Part shown: piece by piece, positions 9,012-17,276 of the stretch
How positions within the stretch are numbered: position 1 is the stretch's first letter
How the letters are laid out: every line of letters begins with the position of its first letter
Assembly (NCBI RefSeq): GCF_040358985.1
Contig: NZ_CP132933.1
Location: 50,911-114,910, forward strand
Source: Tunturibacter empetritectus
GTDB taxonomy: Bacteria; Acidobacteriota; Terriglobia; Terriglobales; Acidobacteriaceae
DNA: 64,000 nt
Direction of reading: 5' to 3'
The notes under the pieces: model-generated
What the model was told of the DNA's origin: nothing
The model's input: the letters and a program-made list of their open reading frames with translations, nothing else
Databases searched by the model: none
Position numbers and translations under genes: made by a program

Positions 9012-9605
9012 CTAAGAGCCAAGCGCTGTCTTGTAGGCTCCTTCGAGTCCATCGGTCATGCGTAACATCATCCTCAGGTGCGCGAGCAATGCCTGAGCCT
9101 GTATCTCGGCGGTTCGGGCTTCTGCTGGAGACATCGCCTGAATTCCCTCCCCATGCCCGACATAGGAAGAAAGCGACATCATCGACTCCATCGTGGACGT
9201 TTGGAGTTGCGCCAATCGTGCCTGCTCGAAATAGGCTGCAGCGAATCGCTCGACCGTGGCGTAGTCAACTGTTCCAATCGCCCCAGTCACTGAGGCTGTC
9301 TGCCAGTTGGCGTTCGTGAGAGATAGCACGGCTAAGCCGATCTTGACCTTCGAGCCGTCCACTGCGTGTCCGGCTTGTCTTTGTTCGAGAAGCACGACCG
9401 TGCCGGAGATGTTTTCTATCTCCGTCGGAATGGCGGCTCTCATTTCCTCCACTCCTTCATTGTTTTCTCGAAGCTCTTGTCGTATGCCCTCTTCGGCTGC
9501 GACGCGCATGTGTCTTTGGCGCGTCACCATCGCACCGCCGATGAGTCCTGCGATCAGAAGCGCCACAATCGCCACTAGGAATATTGGCGGCTTCAAGTTG
9601 TGCAT
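9012..9605 (-). CDS. Membrane-anchored protein of unknown function
   Basis: A 197-residue protein from the ATG at 9603-9605, preceded by AAAGGGACGACA; upstream in-frame starts lack such a site. One N-terminal membrane segment (FLVAIVALLIAGLIGGAMV, residues 9-27) is followed by a charged, mainly helical domain (RQELRENNEGVEEMRAA) and a hydrophilic C-terminal region rich in Ala, Met and Glu. The family is not recognised. It is 56 bp upstream of the DUF4440-like gene and may be cotranscribed with it and the M61 gene. Confidence 0.6.
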   Translation of the reverse strand: MHNLKPPIFLVAIVALLIAGLIGGAMVTRQRHMRVAAEEGIRQELRENNEGVEEMRAAIPTEIENISGTVVLLEQRQAGHAVDGSKVKIGLAVLSLTNANWQTASVTGAIGTVDYATVERFAAAYFEQARLAQLQTSTMESMMSLSSYVGHGEGIQAMSPAEARTAEIQAQALLAHLRMMLRMTDGLEGAYKTALGS

Positions 9606-9740
9606 TGTCGTCCCTTTCATGTCGTTTGACGTGCTGTTCAGCCGGAAATGATCGGAAGCTGGCAAGAGGAGGGTTTTAGCAGGACTGATGGTGCCGCTAG
9701 TGGTGTGCTTGGAAAAAGCAAAAGGTGCCGAGTGTGTTCT

Positions 9741-10160
9741 TCATATCGACCACCTATTTGCGCGCAAGCGGCGTCTCAACCCATACGAGGCAACGACGAA
9801 CGCCAGGACCAGAATTGGATCAAATTTCTCAAAGATACTTCCACCACCATTTAGCTGTGAGTAGAACGCCAGCAAGAGATTGATCACGAGACCGGCATAA
9901 ACCCACTCAGTCAATCGAGGTACATTGGGAATTAGAACGCCCACGCCACCAAGGATATGGGTAACGCCCAGCAGAGGGATGATATAGAGCGGATATCCGA
10001 GCTGCTGATGGGCATCCCTCCATTCGCCAGGATCGTGAATTAGATATAACCTTCCGAAATACAACCAGCTGAAGGCGACAAGGCCGGTTGTTACCATCGC
10101 GGCTATTCGAATTGCTCGACCTGCCTGCACAGATTTATCTTTTGTTTGTTCGGCTCTCAT
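9741..10160 (-). CDS. DoxX-like family membrane protein
   Basis: A 139-residue protein with four predicted membrane segments (about residues 18-36, 55-75, 80-100 and 108-128). 'ITRDP'-type family motifs are replaced here by 'HQQLGYPLYIIPLLGVTHIL' and 'GVGVLIPNVPRLTEWVYAG', the pattern of the DoxX-like/DUF4267 subfamily. Members are often encoded with SDR/NmrA proteins and are of uncertain function, possibly quinone-linked redox. It is followed on the same strand by an NmrA-type gene transcribed towards it, in line with that association. Confidence 0.8.
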   Translation of the reverse strand: MRAEQTKDKSVQAGRAIRIAAMVTTGLVAFSWLYFGRLYLIHDPGEWRDAHQQLGYPLYIIPLLGVTHILGGVGVLIPNVPRLTEWVYAGLVINLLLAFYSQLNGGGSIFEKFDPILVLAFVVASYGLRRRLRANRWSI

Positions 10161-10299
10161 AGTGAAAGGATCCTCGTCTTCTGGTGGGATGTGTTGGCCT
10201 TTCGACAGCGCGGAACCGGACCATCAGGCTTCCGGTTCCGCCCGTTGACGTGGGTGCCGCAGTTTTCCAAGAAACCGGGCTGATTTAGTTTGCTCGGGC

Positions 10300-11172
10300 T
10301 TACGCCTTGGCGGCGTTCTGTGCAGTTGTGAACACATCGCGTGCGGACGTCTTACCTGCTACGTGCTCGCTACCCGTGACTCCAAGGTCCATCGATCCCG
10401 CGTTAACGCCCTCGTACAGTTCTTCGGCAGCCCCTGTGTGGCCCTTCGGAACGCCAAACTGCTGGAACGCATCCGCCCAGGCGGCACGTGGGAGCGCGAA
10501 GGCTTTTACGTCAAGTTTCAGGACTTCACCCAACTGTGCGGCCACCTCATCCGCACTTACCATCGAACCGAGTTCGATGACGCGCTGCCCTGACCACGCC
10601 GGCCCCGTGAGAAGCGTTGCCACCTCTGCGCCGATGTCGTCTGACGCAACCATGGTCGATTTCCGGTCAGTCGGATTGTAGAAGACCGGTAGTGTTCCGC
10701 CCTGGGCGGCCTGCAAGCCGAAAAGAAAGTTTTCGAAGAAGCCGCCTGCGCGCACGAATGCGACCGGAGAGGTCAGGTTGCGAAAACTCTGCTCCAAAAG
10801 TGCTAAGCCCGTGATCATCCCCAACCCGCTTTTTCTATCTGCGCCCATCGACGAGAGTGCTACCACCCGCGGGGGTACTGCGTTCGTCAGCGCCTCGACG
10901 TAGTTCGCTATCACGCCCTTTGCTTCTTTGAAATCAGGCGAGGGTGCCCATACAGCCGGCAGCATCACAAACGCGCCCGCAACACCTTTGAGCGCCGTCG
11001 CTATGGCTGTCCCATCGTTCCAGTCTCCCTCTACCAACTCCACGCCTTGGTCTGCCCACCTAGCCGCCTTTGCACGATCGCGCACAAGTGCTCGTACCTG
11101 TTTTCCTTGCTCCAGCAGATGACGCGCGGTGGCGCCGCCCACTTTTCCTGTAATGCCCATGACTAAATACAT
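10300..11172 (-). CDS. NmrA-family NAD(P)-binding protein
   Basis: A 290-residue protein starting at the ATG at 11170-11172 (MYLVMGITGKVGGATARHLL), preceded by AAGGAGAACATAATC; a longer in-frame extension is rejected. The Rossmann motif GITGKVGG, 'VRALVRDRAKAARWADQG' (NADP-selecting arginines), 'GVAGAFVMLP' and 'VVALSSMGADRKSG' identify an NmrA/HSCARG atypical SDR lacking the YxxxK catalytic pair. Such proteins act as NAD(P)H:quinone oxidoreductases (QOR2-like) or redox sensors. It lies between the DoxX-like and cupin genes on the same strand. Confidence 0.9.
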   Translation of the reverse strand: MYLVMGITGKVGGATARHLLEQGKQVRALVRDRAKAARWADQGVELVEGDWNDGTAIATALKGVAGAFVMLPAVWAPSPDFKEAKGVIANYVEALTNAVPPRVVALSSMGADRKSGLGMITGLALLEQSFRNLTSPVAFVRAGGFFENFLFGLQAAQGGTLPVFYNPTDRKSTMVASDDIGAEVATLLTGPAWSGQRVIELGSMVSADEVAAQLGEVLKLDVKAFALPRAAWADAFQQFGVPKGHTGAAEELYEGVNAGSMDLGVTGSEHVAGKTSARDVFTTAQNAAKA

Positions 11173-11286
11173 GATTATGTTCTCCTTGTTTGTTGTTGAA
11201 GCGATATGGGGCCGTATCTTGCAGCCCCGTTTTTGCGTCGCGGGGCATCTCTTAGGTTCAAACGTGAACTCAAGAGACATCCCGTG

Positions 11287-11808
11287 CTACGCGTGGTCTG
11301 CGACGAGAAATGTCTGGTTCTTTTCCATGGACATGGTCAACTTCTCGAAGTCGGCCTGGGTGAGTTGAGCAGGCAAGAAGTCTGCCCTGCCATCCGGATG
11401 TACCGCATCCTTCATCATTCGTTCATGGTGATACGTTGAGACACTCAGCACGCGACACGGACGCTCACTCTTATTGAAGAATGAGTGAGGCGCATTGGGT
11501 TGCACCATCAGACTCTCTCCGGCTTCACACGTATTCCACTCAGTGATACCTTGGTTGTTCCAATACGCGATCGACAGATCGCCTTCGAGCACGTAGAAAA
11601 ACTCTGCAAATGGGTGCCTATGAAGTGGAATACCCATGCCCGGCACAACCGTCATCTCAAAAATGGAAAAGGTGTAGCCCGTGTTTTCTCCCAGTGCCCT
11701 CCACAGCAACTGCATTGGCCCGATGTCCAGCGTCGGACCGCCTGTTTTGTTGTTCTTAATAACGTTGTGATGAATGACTTCTTCAAGCGGTGTGGGGAAG
11801 TGTGGCAT
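11287..11808 (-). CDS. Cupin domain protein
   Basis: A 173-residue protein with a single conserved cupin barrel. The first metal motif is at 'GMGIPLHRHPFAEFFYVLEG' (HxHx3-4Ex6G) and the second at 'PNAPHSFFNKSERPCRVL' (Px2Hx3N). The ATG at 11806-11808 follows AGGATTGCCTT. Small cupins of this type bind a divalent metal and act as dioxygenases, isomerases or plain ligand-binding proteins, so no reaction can be assigned. Same-strand neighbours are two NAD(P)-binding proteins. Confidence 0.85.
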   Translation of the reverse strand: MPHFPTPLEEVIHHNVIKNNKTGGPTLDIGPMQLLWRALGENTGYTFSIFEMTVVPGMGIPLHRHPFAEFFYVLEGDLSIAYWNNQGITEWNTCEAGESLMVQPNAPHSFFNKSERPCRVLSVSTYHHERMMKDAVHPDGRADFLPAQLTQADFEKLTMSMEKNQTFLVADHA

Positions 11809-11981
11809 AAGGCAATCCTTTCGTAAACGAAGTTGGCGATCTGGGCTAGATACAGACCTGGTGAGTTGCGCAGCTGGGCACCCCGCTAGTCCCGTGAGTT
11901 TCCACAGTGATCTGGCGCATCCTTACAGGGACGATCGCATCGCCTCGATGAGAGAGGTAGTTGATCCTCGCCGAAGTCTTG

Positions 11982-12608
11982 CTATGTGGTCGTGACCGTC
12001 ACGGCCCGTCGCACATATTGGTGACTCTCCAGTTGCTGCACCATAAAGGCTGCCAGATCGGCCCGCCCGATTTTGTGAGCCTTCTCGCCGCCCTCCGTGC
12101 TCAGCACCCTGGCAATGCCGGTCTTCACATGGTCGGTCAACATCGGCGGCCGCACGAGCGTCCAGTCCAGGTTGCTGCCTTCGATCTTGGCCTCCATGCC
12201 CGCCTTGTCTACCAGCAGACCCTTCAAAAACGTCCGCATCAGTACGTGCTCGTTGAAGAAGCCGGCGTTCTTGACGCTCTCTCCCGCACCCACCACTGAA
12301 ATCTTCAGTAGCCGACGCACGCCATTGCGCCGCATCGCGTCCACAATATTGTGTGCGGCTTTCGTTTCCATCGTCGTCACTTTCCAAGGCGTCTTGCCGC
12401 CCAACGCGTCGATGACCGCATCCTGTCCGGCAACTGCAACGTCGACAGCAGCCGCGTCCAGCACGTCTCCCGCAACAACTCTGACGTTCTCCTTCTTGTA
12501 CTGCGAAGTACCTCGCACGAAAGCCGTCACCTTATGCCCGGCCGCAAGCGCCTCATTTACCAGCGCCTCGCCGCTCTTGCCCGCTGCTCCAATCACTAGA
12601 ACTTTCAT
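11982..12608 (-). CDS. NAD(P)H-binding atypical SDR
   Basis: A 208-residue protein from the ATG at 12606-12608 (MKVLVIGAAGKSGEALVNEA), preceded by AAAAGGAGAATGCG. It carries the GAAGKSGE nucleotide-binding loop, 'VTAFVRGTSQYKKENVRVVAGDV', 'AVIDALGG' and 'LLKISVVGAGES', typical of NAD(P)H-binding flavin-reductase-like (BLVRB/YwnB) atypical SDRs. Its promoter/leader (12609-12697) recurs twice near 19.8-20.2 kb in decayed form, one copy still keeping this gene's first codons. Confidence 0.9.
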   Translation of the reverse strand: MKVLVIGAAGKSGEALVNEALAAGHKVTAFVRGTSQYKKENVRVVAGDVLDAAAVDVAVAGQDAVIDALGGKTPWKVTTMETKAAHNIVDAMRRNGVRRLLKISVVGAGESVKNAGFFNEHVLMRTFLKGLLVDKAGMEAKIEGSNLDWTLVRPPMLTDHVKTGIARVLSTEGGEKAHKIGRADLAAFMVQQLESHQYVRRAVTVTTT

Positions 12609-12697
12609 CGCATTCTCCTTTTGCCGCGTATATGGCCGCCAATCCAAAGACGCGACCTAAGGATTAGAAGCGGATGATAACCGTTGGTTGCAAATTA
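12600..12697 (-). repeat. Promoter/leader repeat, intact copy A
   Basis: Reading on the minus strand, this segment begins with TTTGCAACCAACGGTTATCA, continues through TTCTAATC, GGATTGGCGGCC and ACGCGGCAAAAGGAGAATG, and ends in the ATG of the NAD(P)H-binding gene. The same blocks in the same order occur at 19765-19872 (minus) and 20138-20252 (plus). The block ACCNNNGGT flanked by TTTGC and GCA is the best-conserved part and could be an operator of an HxlR- or TetR-like regulator; this is inference. Confidence 0.7.
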
Positions 12698-12993
12698 ATC
12701 ACTGGTGGAAAAGCGCTGTAATTCACCCCCGCACACTCGTACACAGAACAACCGGAGATCATCCAGGAAACTCTCCGGGCCGCTTTTGTGGCGGAATTCT
12801 CACGCTTGTGCTTCAGTCTCTTGACCATCCGCCGAAAGCCAGTGTCACTTCCGAGTGTTCTGTCGGAACGACGACAGGATCGATCCAAGATGGCGGGCAC
12901 TTGGGGGGGATGAGCTTCGAAAAGCTCGCTTCAATTCATCAGCAGACCAACATTCTTAGTCAAGACTCCGCTGGAATGGGAACTCACTTCAGA
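12698..12993. other. Intergenic region, no gene recognised
   Basis: About 295 bp downstream of the DUF2141 remnant and upstream of the NAD(P)H-binding gene. Open frames cross it on both strands, but none shows a domain or a good ribosome-binding site. A regulator gene divergent from the NAD(P)H-binding gene would be expected here by analogy with related loci, but none can be seen. Confidence 0.4.
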
Positions 12994-13456
12994 TCAGTAC
13001 CGGATTGCGACGGGAAGTGTGGTCGTTACGTTATGAACCGGAAAGACCGACGGATCGAACGGGGGAGGTCCCAGCTTTCCACGCGTACCATTCGATATGC
13101 CGTAGCCTTCCAACGGTATCCCAGGAAATCGTGTGTCGAACTTTCCGTTCTCGTTCTCATCGTGCCAAGTGCTCACCGCATATGTGCCGAACGGGATTGC
13201 GGTGAACACCGCACTTGCGGAGCAGTTGACGATGGGCACCTCTATGGCTCGCAAATGCTTTTCTGTCGTCCGTGGGGAATCCATCTTTCTTGTTCCAGAG
13301 CCTAATACAAACCTGTCCGTTAGCGTTTTTCAACCCAGTGACTTGAATGGTCAGTGTTGAGGTCTGTTGGGCGTGGAGTTGTTGCGGGGTCAAGCTGGCG
13401 GAAACCAACAGTGCAAGAGGAAGAATTGAAATTACGTGAGTTCGGTTGAGTCGCAT
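12994..13456 (-). pseudogene. DUF2141 secreted protein, frameshifted
   Basis: The first part (MRLNRTHVISILPLALLVSA signal peptide, then STLTIQVTGLKNANGQVCIR and LWNKKDGFP) and the second part (AIEVPIVNCSASAVFTAIPF, GTYAVSTWHDENENGKFDT, GIPLEGYGIS) are the N- and C-terminal halves of a normal DUF2141 protein of about 150 residues, but lie in different frames. One surplus base, most simply in the three-A run at 13253-13255 on the plus strand, separates them. DUF2141 proteins are small extracytoplasmic proteins of unknown function. It may be a real mutation or a sequence error. Confidence 0.8.
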
Positions 13457-13667
13457 CGATTATTCCCCCTTGTTGTTCGCTCTGCGATTTGGTTTGGCAT
13501 TCATCGGCTCGTCCCTCCGTGTGAGTCCTTGACCAGAGTGTCTCGGGCGGTTTTGAACCGAAGCTGTCTCAGCTTCTTGCCACGTTATCCATCGGTTATA
13601 TGAGAACCAGTGGTTAGAAGTCAACGATTGGACGAAAATTTCGCTCAAATGGAGTTAGGCTATTCAA

Positions 13668-14348
13668 ATGACAACCACATCACCAAGTCGCAGGCTAGAG
13701 CGTAAGGAAAGACTTCGAGGCGAAATCCTTGCGGCTGCAGGCAGGATGTTTGCCGATCGCGGCTACGAGGCCGTGACGCTTCGGGAGATCGCTAAAGAGA
13801 TCGGCTATACGCATGCCGTGATTTATCAGCATTTCCCCGACAAATGGCACATTCTTGCTGAGTTGAGCCGCGAGACGATCGAGCTGATGATTCAGAACTT
13901 CGACGCGACTGCCGCTAAACATCCCGCACCGAAGGAACGCCTTTTTGCAACGTCACGCGGCTTGATTCAATTCTGCATTGACCATCCACAGGAGTTCCGC
14001 AACGTCTGGTTCGGGCCTGAGAACAGAAACGGCGTCCGTGCTGGACAATATATCGACAACCTCGGTGCGCCGTTGTTCGCGCGCTTTGTGCAGCTCTTTT
14101 TCGATGTTGCCAAGAGTGAAAAATTGCCAAATAGGGATGACATCGTGATAGCCCACACTTGGTGGTTTACGATCTTTGGCCTCGCCACACTCTTTGTTAT
14201 CCAGGGAGTTGTGCCTGGATTGTCTGACCAGACTCTCGTGACCGAGCAAACAATCGCAACGCTTTGGGCGGGCCTCCAGACTGTTCCGCGATTGCCGAAA
14301 AGTGCAATCTCTAAACGATCCAGCCGCTCCGGTGCAACAAAGCAATAA
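13668..14348 (+). CDS. TetR/AcrR-family transcriptional regulator
   Basis: A 226-residue protein. Its N-terminal helix-turn-helix (RGEILAAAGRMFADRGYEAV, TLREIAKEIGYTHAVIYQHF) is followed by the TetR_C-like ligand domain, with 'VWFGPENRNGVRAGQYIDN' and a hydrophobic helix 'HTWWFTIFGLATLFVIQGVV' in the dimer region. The target and ligand are unknown. The gene is immediately upstream of the group II intron and has no intact gene beside it on the same strand, so its original target may lie elsewhere. Confidence 0.9.
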   Translation: MTTTSPSRRLERKERLRGEILAAAGRMFADRGYEAVTLREIAKEIGYTHAVIYQHFPDKWHILAELSRETIELMIQNFDATAAKHPAPKERLFATSRGLIQFCIDHPQEFRNVWFGPENRNGVRAGQYIDNLGAPLFARFVQLFFDVAKSEKLPNRDDIVIAHTWWFTIFGLATLFVIQGVVPGLSDQTLVTEQTIATLWAGLQTVPRLPKSAISKRSSRSGATKQ

Positions 14349-14851
14349 CAGCTTCTGTCCACATAGGAGTCGTTGGAGGTATGCCCGCGGCCTATCAAGA
14401 CGCATTCCCTTTACCAAAGCCGTACTCCTTCCTGGTCGCAAGAGAAAGCAGTAGGGGCCACTACACCAAACGTCAAAAATCGTACGCTAGTGCGCCGGGA
14501 GATCGGCAAGGAGTAGCAGGTGAGAGTCCTGTGCAGTGAAGGAATAGCAAACCACACTGGCCCCGAGTCATGCGTTGTGCATCGCGAGGTGCAGGGCGAA
14601 GCGTTGACAGGGGAGTCTGTAGGCCAGCCATTGAGCCGCGAAAGCTTTAAATTAGTTCAGGGTGCCGACGCCGTTAGCGTGGTGGAAGGCAATACGGACG
14701 GGCACGTTATTGCGAGTGCCTGGACGGCCCTGCGTGGTCTTAGACCCTGGCATGCAGAGACGCTCTTTGCTCGGGAACCGGGAGATCTCCAGCCCGACCG
14801 CTCCGGTTGTCTCGGAGTGGTCCGCATCGGGAAGACGAGGAGTCGAAGCCG

Positions 14852-16345
14852 ATGACGCACGGGCCGGAGAAGTCAGACCTTTCCATAGTAGCGACGAAGC
14901 TGGCGAACAAGGCCGGACAACCGGTGGCGGAGTCAGTGGAGCGAAGGGAAAGGGCCGAGGGAAACACGGGAGAGCAACACATGCGCCGGACTCAGAGCCG
15001 GGAAAGTGTGTCCCAGGGGCTTGACCGTGTACGGAAAGCAGCGCAGCAAAAGAAGAAGGAACGGTTCACCGCTTTGCTCCACTATGTGACGATCGATCGA
15101 CTGACGGATGCCTTTTCCAGCCTCAAGAGGGAAGCGGCTCCGGGAGTGGATGGAGTGACATGGCAGAGCTACAAGCAGAACCTGGAAGCGAACCTGACGG
15201 GATTACACGAGCGAGTGCATCAAGGCAAGTATCGGGCGCTCCCCTCACGGCGGCGATATATTCCGAAACCCGATGGGCGGCAACGCCCACTGGGGATCGC
15301 CGCACTGGAGGACAAGATCGTTCAACGCGCTGTGGTGCAAGTGCTCAACGCAATCTGCGAGGAAGACTTCCTGGGATTTTCGTACGGGTTCCGGCCCGGA
15401 CGCGGACAGCACGATGCGCTGGATGCGTTGGCAGTCGGGATAACCTCGACGAAGGTGAACTGGATCGTGGACGCCGATATCGCTGGCTTCTTCGATGCGG
15501 TCAGCCACGAGTGGTTGATTCGTTTTGTGGAACACCGGGTTGGCGACAGCCGCATTCTCCGTCTGATTCGCAAGTGGCTGAAGGCGGGCGTCATGGAAGA
15601 TGGAACCCTTGTGCCAACAGAGGCAGGCACTCCGCAAGGAGCTGTCATCTCGCCTCTGCTGGCCAACATCTATCTTCACTATGCGTTCGACCTCTGGGCC
15701 GATCACTGGCGTAAACACCATGCCAAGGGTCAGGTCATCGTTGTGCGGTACGCCGATGACATCGTCATGGGCTTCCAGCACGAACGGGACGCGAAGCGGT
15801 TCATGGAAGACATGCGGCAGCGGTTGGAGAAGTTTGCGCTCTCGTTGCATCCGGAGAAGACCCGGCTGATCGAATTCGGTCGCTTCGCGGCCAAAGATCG
15901 AGAAAGCTGTGGGCTTGGAAAGCCGGAGACGTTCGACTTCCTTGGATTTACTCACATCTGTAGCCGATCCCGCAGGGGCGCTTTCCAGCTTAAACGGCAG
16001 ACGCGCCGGGATAGGATGCGCACAAGGTTGAGAGCGATCAAAGAGGAGTTGAGGCGACGCATGCACGAACCCATCCCGATTCAGGGAAAATGGCTTGGAC
16101 AGGTCGTCCGTGGATACTTCGCGTATCACGCGGTGCCGACCAACAGCAGATGCCTCGGGGCCTTCCGGCACTATGTGGTTGATCTATGGCGACGCTCGCT
16201 TACACAGCGGGGCCAGCGGGATCGCACCACCTGGAACCGGATGGCTAAACTCGCGGCAGAGTTCTTGCCTCCACCACACATCCTTCATCCCTGGCCCAGC
16301 GTACGCTTCGCCGTCAAACACCCAAGGTGGGAGCCCGGTGCGTGA
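14852..16345 (+). CDS. ltrA: Group II intron reverse transcriptase/maturase
   Basis: A 497-residue protein from the ATG at 14852 (MTHGPEKSDLSIVATK); an in-frame start 15 codons earlier is possible. RT motifs run in order: 'PGVDGVTWQSYKQNL' (RT1), 'RRRYIPKPDGRQRPLGI' (RT2), 'SYGFRPGRGQHDALDAL' (RT2a/3), 'DADIAGFFDAV', 'GTPQGAVISPLLANIYL' (RT4), the catalytic 'VVRYADDIVMGF' (RT5, YADD intact) and 'DFLGFTHI' (RT6/7). The X/maturase domain follows (PIQGKWLGQVVRGYFAYHAV). There is no HNH endonuclease domain at the C-terminus. It promotes splicing and, with the lariat RNA, retrohoming by target-primed reverse transcription. Confidence 0.97.
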   Translation: MTHGPEKSDLSIVATKLANKAGQPVAESVERRERAEGNTGEQHMRRTQSRESVSQGLDRVRKAAQQKKKERFTALLHYVTIDRLTDAFSSLKREAAPGVDGVTWQSYKQNLEANLTGLHERVHQGKYRALPSRRRYIPKPDGRQRPLGIAALEDKIVQRAVVQVLNAICEEDFLGFSYGFRPGRGQHDALDALAVGITSTKVNWIVDADIAGFFDAVSHEWLIRFVEHRVGDSRILRLIRKWLKAGVMEDGTLVPTEAGTPQGAVISPLLANIYLHYAFDLWADHWRKHHAKGQVIVVRYADDIVMGFQHERDAKRFMEDMRQRLEKFALSLHPEKTRLIEFGRFAAKDRESCGLGKPETFDFLGFTHICSRSRRGAFQLKRQTRRDRMRTRLRAIKEELRRRMHEPIPIQGKWLGQVVRGYFAYHAVPTNSRCLGAFRHYVVDLWRRSLTQRGQRDRTTWNRMAKLAAEFLPPPHILHPWPSVRFAVKHPRWEPGA

Positions 16346-16403
16346 ATCACGCCCGCCGGGATCTGTGCGGGGGGTGCGCAGAAATGCGCATCCCTACCGC
16401 GAT
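16331..16403 (+). ncRNA. Group II intron domains V and VI
   Basis: Bases 16331-16364 form a 34-nt hairpin beginning GAGCCCGG and closing CCGGGATCT, with the AGC triad of the catalytic domain V and an internal stem around GCGTGAATCACGC. Bases 16365-16403 form a second stem, GCGG plus GGGTGCGC against GCGCATCCC plus CCGC, in which an A (TACCGC side) is unpaired and is the likely branch point. Together they mark the 3' end of the intron. Confidence 0.85.
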
Positions 16404-16500
16404 AGAAATTTGGATCACTAGTTTGAGGTATAGTCGCCGGTCAGAGCTCCCCTTTTATTCGTCCACTCGACGTCGAATGCTTAGTGCCAGAGTCTCCCTA

Positions 16501-17124
16501 TTAGTGCTGTATACGGGGCAAAGCGGCGGAGTGCTTGTTCGCAGCGCGGGAACCTGCGATGAGGATATCCACGAGACGTCGGGCACTGGGCTCCCAACCG
16601 GGGAGAGCAGTGGTGTGGAAGATGCCGATGAGGGCCCGAACGAAGTCATCGGGGTCTGAGTCCGAGCGGAGATCGCCGCTGGCTATGGCGCGTCTCACGG
16701 AGGATACGAAGGCGGTATGGATGAGCGAACGGGAGCCTTCGAGGAGGCGCGTGGCACCGCCGGCGACGGTATTCATGGCTGGGATGATAAGGCTCTTTGC
16801 GGCGACATGGTCGATGAAGAGAAGCATCCAGGCGCGGAGCGCTTCAAGCGGCGGCATAGAGGCGGCGAAGCGCTGTTCAGCTGACACAAGTTTTTCGACC
16901 TCACTGCGATAGACCTCTCCGATGAGATCATCGCGCGTTGGAAAGTGGCGATACAGGGTGGCGTTGCCGATGCCGGACTCGCGCGCGATTTCATCCAGGC
17001 TCGCGGTGGCGCCGTCGCGCGTGAAAACCTTCTTGGCTACCTCAAGAATGCGCTCGCGGTTGCGCTCCGCGTCGGCGCGGGGTTTGCGGGCAGGCGGAGA
17101 TGGCGAGATCTTCTTTTTCAACAT
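16501..17124 (-). CDS. TetR/AcrR-family transcriptional regulator
   Basis: A 207-residue protein from the ATG at 17122-17124 (MLKKKISPSPPARKPRADAE); a TTG six codons upstream is less likely. The helix-turn-helix is clear (ERILEVAKKVFTRDGATASL, DEIARESGIGNATLYRHFPT), followed by a C-terminal domain of the SbtR/TetR_C_33-like type ('FAASMPPLEALRAWMLLFID'). It is divergent from an NAD-dependent epimerase-like gene (17277), and the spacer contains a twin palindrome, so it very probably represses that gene and itself. Confidence 0.92.
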   Translation of the reverse strand: MLKKKISPSPPARKPRADAERNRERILEVAKKVFTRDGATASLDEIARESGIGNATLYRHFPTRDDLIGEVYRSEVEKLVSAEQRFAASMPPLEALRAWMLLFIDHVAAKSLIIPAMNTVAGGATRLLEGSRSLIHTAFVSSVRRAIASGDLRSDSDPDDFVRALIGIFHTTALPGWEPSARRLVDILIAGSRAANKHSAALPRIQH

Positions 17125-17150
17125 GCAAGAACGGACGAACAATTTAATGA

Positions 17151-17199
17151 AACCGGGGACAGTCCCCGGTTATCCTAAATATCCGGGGACTAACCCCGT
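17151..17199. promoter_or_regulatory. Twin palindromic operator of the TetR/epimerase pair
   Basis: Two G/C-rich dyads lie in the divergent spacer. The first (17151-17171) is a perfect 21-bp palindrome around a single base, AACCGGGGAC-A-GTCCCCGGTT. The second (17184-17198) is CGGGG-ACTAA-CCCCG, with flanking bases extending the similarity. They are about 30 bp apart centre to centre, near three helical turns, as in cooperative TetR-type operators. A REP-type palindrome is an alternative reading. Confidence 0.55.
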
Positions 17200-17276
17200 T
17201 TTATAAGGCAGAGGTCAACATGTCAACTTTTGACGCGACCTCCGTAGGCTGGCCACCAACAACAGGAGAGACGACG

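Larger units (their letters stand above)
14490..16403 (+). mobile_element. Group II intron with encoded reverse transcriptase
   Basis: The 5' end is taken at GTGCGCC (14490), the usual group II start, and the 3' end after the domain VI stem at CCGCGAT (16403). A seven-nucleotide exon-binding site, TAGCGTG at 14675-14681, can pair with the last bases of the 5' exon, TACGCTA (14483-14489, one G-T pair), which independently supports the 5' border. A 34-nt domain V and a domain VI with an unpaired A follow the reverse transcriptase. The element is about 1.9 kb and appears complete. It sits between a TetR gene and another TetR gene, outside any visible coding sequence. Confidence 0.87.

Noticed and set aside
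12688..13305. 205-codon plus-strand open frame
   Set aside because: It runs antisense to the DUF2141 remnant, has no domain, and a cysteine/arginine-rich composition typical of a shadow frame.
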